Position numbers and translations under genes: made by a program
Origin: Macrotis lagotis
Taxonomy: Eukaryota > Chordata > Mammalia > Peramelemorphia > Peramelidae
Reading direction: 5' to 3'
NCBI RefSeq assembly: GCF_037893015.1
Contig: NC_133666.1
Location: 160,970,135 to 161,034,134 of the forward strand
DNA length: 64,000 bases
Shown here: piece after piece, positions 58,815 through 64,000 of the stretch
How positions within the stretch are numbered: position 1 is the first letter of the stretch
Layout of the letters: each line of letters opens with the position of its first letter
Notes under the pieces: generated by a model
Database searches by the model: none
The model's input: only the letters and a program-made list of their open reading frames with translations
Told to the model about the DNA's origin: nothing

Positions 58815-59534
58815 TAAGAGCTAACCTCCCCAATTCATGAACAACACCTATATTTCTCATTCTTTGCTTCAACAAAAAGGGCTGCTGTAAATATTTTTGT
58901 ACATATAGGTTATTTTCCCTTTACATTTATTGCTTTGGAAAGAAGATTAGTAGTGATATTGCTGGATCAACAAATAAGTACAGTTTTAAAGCTCCTTGGG
59001 CATAATTCCAAATTGTTCTCCAGAATGGTTAGGCAAGTTCACACCTCTATTTACTAGTTGTGTAACAATTTTTCCACATCCTCTCCAGCATTTCTCATTT
59101 TCCTTTCTTGTCATTTTAGTCAGCAGAAAATGTATGAAATAGGTCCTAAATATGTTTTAATTTGCATTTCTCTAATCAACAATGATTTGGAACACATTTT
59201 TGGAACAATGTTTTCAAGTAATATTGATAGCATAGATGATTTTCTGAATATTACCTATTCATACCATTTGACCATTTATGAATTAAATAACGGTTCATGC
59301 TTTTTTATAAATTTGTCTTTTTTCTATATATTTGAGAAATAAATAAGTTCTTTATCAGAGAAATTTGTAATTTTTTTTCTGTATTCCTTTTTGATTTGGC
59401 TCCATGGGTTTTGTTTCCACAAAAGCATTTTTGATTTGATGTAATCAAAATTATACATTTTCCCTTCTTTGATAATCTTTCCACTCTTAATGACACTATG
59501 TTTTGCATGGTCTATTTACTTCTTGCGGGTCTTT

Positions 59535-59688
59535 TTGGTTTTGTTTTGCTTTGTTTTTTGGAAGGCAATGGGGTTAAGTGACTTACCCAAGGTCACACAG
59601 CTAGTTAATAATTAAAACTGTATTTGAACACAGGTTCTCTTGACTCCAGAACTGGTGCTCTATCCACTGAGTCACATAGCTGTGCCTC
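59535..59688 (-). mobile_element. tRNA-derived SINE in old L1
   Basis: A minus-strand SINE: 'ggaaggcaatggggttaagt', 'cacacagctagttaataatt' and the reversed head with 'ctatccactgagtcacatag'. It is more diverged than the other SINE copies. Confidence 0.85.
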
Positions 59689-61797
59689 CTTGATCATTTT
59701 TATTTCTTCACTGAACATACGATTTTCCCTTAGTCATAAATCTGACAATTGCAGTTTTCTATATTTCTCTCATTGTCTTATGATATCATTTTATGTCTAA
59801 GTCACATACTAATTTTGCACTTATCTTCATATAGATTGTGAGATGTTGGTCTATGCCTGATTCCTGCCAGATAAAATTCCAATTTTACTAACATATTTTG
59901 TCAAATAGTGAGTGCTTTCTCTCTACCTTAGATCCCTGCATTTTTCTAGCACTCCTATATATTAGTTATGTGATCTATTATCCTGATCCATTACCCTATT
60001 TCATAGTCAGTATCAGAATATTTTGATAATTATCACTTAGTAATAGTGTAAAATCTGGTACAGTTGAGTCATTTCCCTTCATTTTTTTCATTACTTCCTT
60101 GATATTCTTGACCTTTTGTTCTTCCTGATAATTTTTTTAAAATTATTTTTACAGCTATACAAATATTTCTTTAGCAGTTATATTGGTATGACACAATATG
60201 GAAATTAATTTAAGTAGAATTGTCATTTTTATCATATTGTCTCAGCCTAAGCATGACCAACTAATATTTCTCAAATTATCTAGATACTTCTTTGTGTCAA
60301 AAGTGTTTTGTAAATTATTTTCATATAGTACTGGATTTGTCTTGTCAGGTAGACAACCAAGTATTTTATATTGATTGCAGTTATTTTAAATAGAATTTCT
60401 CTTATTTTTTTCCTTCCCTTATGTGCTGATGGCAATATATAGAAATGGATTGGATTTATGGGAATTTTTTTTAAATTCTACAACTTTCCTAAGGTTGTTC
60501 ATTATTTCAATTAGTTGTATATTTGATTCTCCAGTGTTCTCTAAGTATATCATTTATCATCTGAAAAGAGGGATAGTTTTGTGTCCTCATTGCCTGTTCT
60601 AATTTCTTCACTTTCTTTTCTTGTCTTCATTGCTATTTCTAGCATAACATTGAATAACTCTGGTGTTAATGAACATTCTTGCATTATAAATTTGATCTTA
60701 TTTTTAAACTTTTAGTTTATTCCCAATACAGAAAATGTTTTTTTTTATTTTAGACAGATATGATTTATCATTTTAAAAAATTCCATTTATTTATATTTTC
60801 TAGGGTTTTTTGTTATTGATATGGTCATTTACATTTATAGTTTTCCAGTATTAAATCAGCAATGCATTTCTGGCACTCATCTCACTTGGTAATAATTTAT
60901 AACCTCTGTCATATACTGCTATACTAACCTTTAAGAAAATTGCAGCTACATTCATTAGAGAAATTATTCTATAGTGGTATTATTCTGCTTTAGATATCAA
61001 AATCATAGTTTTGTCACAAAAAGAATTTTGTAGGACTCCTTGCTCATTTTTTTTCAATTAGTGTATGTATCACTGGAATTACTTGCTTAAATGTTTCAAA
61101 ATTATCTTTAAGTGCTTACAAATTTAACTTGAAAATCCAGCTTGTCATTAAGGGTTTTTTTTTCCCTTAGACACTCATTAATGGACTGTTCAATATCTTT
61201 CCTCAAACTTATTTAAACATTCATTTCCTCTTCTGTTAATGTGGACAATTTATATTCTATAAATATTCATTCATTTCATTAGATTGTCAGTTTTATTGGC
61301 ATTTAGTTGGGATGAATAGCTCTTAATAATTTACTATAATTTCATTTTATTTGTGATGTATTCCCCCCCCTTATCATTTTTTATAACAATTTAGTTTTCT
61401 ACTTTAATTTTTTAAAACAAATTAATCATTAACTTAATTAACTTATTATTATTTTCATAAAATGATCTTTTAGTTTTATTTATACATTTAAATTATTTTT
61501 AACTTTGAATTTTTTCTATGTCCATTCTTTTATAAGAGTTCTGTTTTATTATTTAATTATGAATTTTTAATATTTATTTAATTTTATGCCAATTAATTAA
61601 TTTGTTCTTTCTCTGTAAAAAATTTCTCTGCAAAAAGTTAGAATATTTTCTGCTAGAAACTGCTTTGGCTACATCCCACAAATTTTGTTATTTTATTATT
61701 TTTATTAAAATTGTGGAATATTTCTATTAATTATATTTGAAAACATTTATCTTTTAAGATTAGATTACTTAATTTCCTATTAATTTTTAATCTAAGA

Positions 61798-62119
61798 GCT
61801 AGGACAACTGTTTTTGACTGGTTAAGCACCATATTTTCCCCAACCAGAGGAAGAAAAACAAAACAAAACAAAACACAGAGAAAAAATAACCCCTCCGAAT
61901 CTGATGAACACTTTACAAAAATTATCTCTTATGCATCTTTTTTCCTTAATCCTAATTCCTCATGCCAAAAATTACTAATATTTAAACATGTTTAACAAAA
62001 TATGTATGTAAAATGCTAACCTGACTGTTCTCTGCTGGCAGGGGAAGGATGGGAGGGGGGAGGGAAATTTTATAACTTGGAAATATGCATGTACAAATGT
62101 GTGAAAATTAAAAAAAAAT
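61798..62119 (+). mobile_element. LINE 3' end inserted in old L1
   Basis: A 5'-truncated plus-strand insertion with a marsupial LINE 3' UTR: 'accccctccgaatctgatga'-like sequence near 61890, 'ttatctcttatgcatctttt' at 61922, a G-rich 'gatgggaggggggaggg' at 62048 and a terminal A run. Flanks 'ttaatttttaatctaag' (61781-61797) and 'ttaattttaatttaag' (62120-62135) fit a target-site duplication, and the host L1 endonuclease sequence resumes after it. I favour L1 but cannot exclude RTE. Confidence 0.72.
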
Positions 62120-62430
62120 TTAATTTTAATTTAAGCTTCTATTATCTTTTAATGAATATAATATTGTTGTATTGTGAACTGAAAAAGAGTATATTTAAAA
62201 TTTCTGCTTTTTTGTGTGTTTGTTAATTGTATTTCCTAATGTATTATTAAGCTTTGTGAGAGAAAGTTAAGCATATTTCTATTCAAATGCCATTGTCTCC
62301 AGAGGTCTTTCATATCTAACATATCTAAAATTCTTTTCTTTTTAAGTTGTTTCTTATTATCTCAGTAGTATGCATTAGTTATTTAGCTTCATTTATTTTA
62401 CTTTTCTCAGATAAAGCTTTTTCCCCCCTT

Positions 62431-62699
62431 ACCATTTGATGCAGAGGAAATATTGTCCTGCTGGATTCACTTGAAGAGAAACTTTGCAAATCTTTTGTTT
62501 GCATTGTTAAGGAAGTCCTCCTTCTTCCTTTTTCATCGAATTTATGCCACACCTGAGGGCCTGACCTTCAACCTGATTTGGATTGCATTGTCCTCTGATA
62601 GGGCAGCCCAGGAGTTCAGGCACTGGAAGCATGTCCAAGACCACCAAAAAGTGACCCCTCCCCAAAAGGCAAAATCTACAATATGAAACACTCAAGTCA
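62431..62699. other. unrecognised sequence with a 77-codon frame
   Basis: Less AT-rich than the neighbouring L1. The plus-strand frame at 62453-62686 has no domain I recognise, and codon use gives no support. It may belong with the LTR-like segment that follows. Confidence 0.4.
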
Positions 62700-62995
62700 C
62701 TCTCATGTCACCATCCCTCCCATGAACTCTGAGGGAGAATTTAAGGAGATCGAGGAAGAGGCTCAGTCTCTTTTAGCTTCCAGACCCTTCTGTACCCCTG
62801 GTCAGATGTCCTGACCAGTTCAATCAGCAATCCAAGTGGTCTACTTAGCTCTTAACTTTTCTACCTCCTTTCTTGTTTGTTGTAACTTCTTTTAATCAAT
62901 CTTTATTTTTCTTTTCACTCCTGTATTTCTGTGTCTGAGTGGTGATTCTTCACAAGCAGAAACGAACCCAGGTAACCAGTGACAATACATTCACT
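62700..62995 (+). mobile_element. possible LTR fossil (retroviral-type), first
   Basis: The right end resembles the end of an endogenous retroviral LTR: a pyrimidine-rich stretch with 'caatctttatttttcttttc', then 'tgtgtctgagtggtgattct' and 'ggtaaccagtgaca'. No second LTR or retroviral gene region was recognised. It would be an old solo or partial LTR. Edges are approximate and the call is tentative. Confidence 0.3.
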
Positions 62996-63344
62996 CATCT
63001 TCTTAATCTGAAAATGTGTTTTCTTTTACATCAAAATGAAGGAAAGAAACAAAATTCTAGCTCCAAAATAAATCCATTTAATCATAGCACCTCCCCCATT
63101 TCTATCACATTGTAGATTTAAGCATTGTCATCCTTTTAACCTCTGGAAAATTGGATTTTTTTCCTCTTACTTTCAGCTTTGAGATCCCAGCTGATTCGGA
63201 GAATTATATGATTCCAGTTGATGCAGAGAGTTATGGACATAGGAGATGTGCAATTGGAAAAATATTTTTGTAATCCTTTATACTGTTAAATTTTGTAAAA
63301 ACATTACCTGCTCCTGTCATATAAATTGACTCCTATATTTCTTT
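62996..63344. other. sequence without a recognised feature
   Basis: No gene or named repeat recognised. Confidence 0.45.
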
Positions 63345-63855
63345 TGTTAAATGTAAATTTGTAACATCTCATTCCCACTCCCCAGTTTCCAGTATTTTAT
63401 TTGTTTTCAGTCATGTAGAGGAGGAGGGAGTTCACCTTTTCCCTGACCCTTTTGTACCCAGAGAGTGGGCATGACTATAAATGCTTGGTCTAAATAGCCC
63501 TCTTGGTGTGAGTAGACACACCTCAGCTCTCCCTGTGTTTCTGTCTCTGTCTCTCTGTCTGTCTCTCTGTCTCTCTGTCTCTCTCTGTCTCTCTCTGTCT
63601 CTCTCTGTCTCTCTCTGTCTCTCTCTCTCTCTCTGTCTCTCTCTCTCTCTCTCCTTTCTTTCTCTCAAAACTTTACTTGCTTTTAATTATTCATTTCTGT
63701 CCTCACAGTACTTGTAGTTCTTCCAGGAGAAATGGTTGGAATCCAAATATACTTTGCAGGCTGATATAATAAATTCTGAGAGGTTTTTAAATCCCAGGGT
63801 TATTTGTAAATTCTTTCATTGTTCAATGCCTCTCAGTCTTAAACTGGTGACACCA
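63345..63855 (+). mobile_element. possible solo LTR fossil (retroviral-type), second
   Basis: The layout fits an LTR. It has a TGT start, a TATA-like 'actataaatgc' at 63472-63482, a long (TCTCTG)n tract at 63538-63653, a polyadenylation signal 'aataaa' at 63768-63773, and an end near 'aaactggtgaca'. No internal viral region is seen on either side within the window. Family unknown, age uncertain. It could also be a chance arrangement around a microsatellite. Confidence 0.33.
63538..63653. repeat. (TCTCTG)n / (TC)n microsatellite
   Basis: A compound repeat much like that at 19951-20077. It creates spurious open frames on both strands (63432-63668 and 63481-63717). Confidence 0.95.
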
Positions 63856-64000
63856 ACCCCCCCACAACATTATGCATCTATGAAAGGATATTGAACCTCC
63901 TTGGATCTGCTCAGACTTCTATGAGGTTTTGCTCTAATAAATGAGAAGGTTCATATGAGTTATTAGTGTCATCTTCCCATGCAGGAATACATCATCATTA
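63856..64000. other. sequence without a recognised feature
   Basis: No gene or repeat recognised in the last 145 bases. Confidence 0.45.

Larger units (their letters stand above)
58815..62430 (-). mobile_element. old L1, 3' end to endonuclease
   Basis: A minus-strand L1. The 3' end region at 58840-58900 ('gggctgctgtaaatattttt') is followed by the ORF2 C-terminus, a FADD-box region near 60560, the linker (61590-61700) and endonuclease (61750-62430: 'ccattgtctccagaggtctt' at 62290). ORF1 and the 5' UTR are absent. It is interrupted by a SINE (59535-59688) and by a LINE 3' end (61798-62119). Among the L1s here it looks old, judging by its many indels. Confidence 0.85.

Noticed and set aside
62453-62686. 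77-codon frame as a host exon
   Set aside because: No recognisable domain, no convincing splice sites, and it abuts a possible LTR fossil.
63432-63717. Arg-Glu repeat frame (minus) and Ser-Leu repeat frame (plus)
   Set aside because: Both are translations of the (TCTCTG)n tract.
1-64000. CRISPR arrays, operons or bacterial-type defence systems
   Set aside because: No spaced direct repeats and no compact gene clusters. The sequence is vertebrate repeat-rich DNA.

Overview
This window reads as intergenic (or deep intronic) DNA of a marsupial, most likely an Australian one. It is AT-rich and packed with interspersed repeats. I found no host exon, tRNA, rRNA, CRISPR array or other gene I can defend. 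The organism call rests on three things: about ten copies of a tRNA-headed SINE whose body ends in 'ccttgggcaagccactt' followed by 'ccccattgccttgcaaaaa' (WSINE1-like); several L1 subfamilies with marsupial-type untranslated regions; and ORF1-only 'half-L1' (HAL1-like) elements. Family names are from memory of marsupial repeats, not from a database search.

Layout. 1-4,200: AT-rich unique DNA, TA repeats, two SINEs and a CR1/L3-like remnant. 4,200-16,000: a block of L1 copies in both orientations, including an L1 (minus strand, 6,356-11,338) that keeps its 5' end, ORF1 and half of ORF2. 16,000-25,400: mostly old sequence with CR1/L3, L2, L1 3' ends, SINEs and microsatellites. 25,394-27,712: a complete-looking HAL1-like element. 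27,700-35,600: scattered SINE, MIR, L2, CR1 and L1 relics. 35,640-58,600: a nest of LINEs inserted into one another. 58,800-62,430: another old minus-strand L1, itself interrupted. 62,430-64,000: non-LINE sequence that may hold two LTR-like fossils.

The main result is the 23-kb nest. An old minus-strand L1 (35,640-41,686 and 57,763-58,600) is split by a younger minus-strand L1 (41,687-45,010 and 55,317-57,748). That L1 is split by a plus-strand HAL1-like element (45,011-46,760 and 54,071-55,150), which is split by a second, internally deleted HAL1-like element on the minus strand (46,761-46,845 and 53,640-54,052). The innermost piece is a near-full-length plus-strand L1 (46,846-53,623). Target-site duplications can be read at the three inner levels and are suggestive at the fourth, so the insertion order is fixed by the sequence itself.

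No gene network operates here. The biological content is retrotransposition: L1 ORF2-type endonuclease and reverse transcriptase presumably served the L1, HAL1-like and SINE copies, and every L1 reading frame in the window is now broken. I see no sign of a new functional system. The more interesting leads are the nest, a SINE module fixed inside the HAL1-like 3' UTR, and a 42-bp repeat that varies in number in the L1 ORF1 coiled coil.
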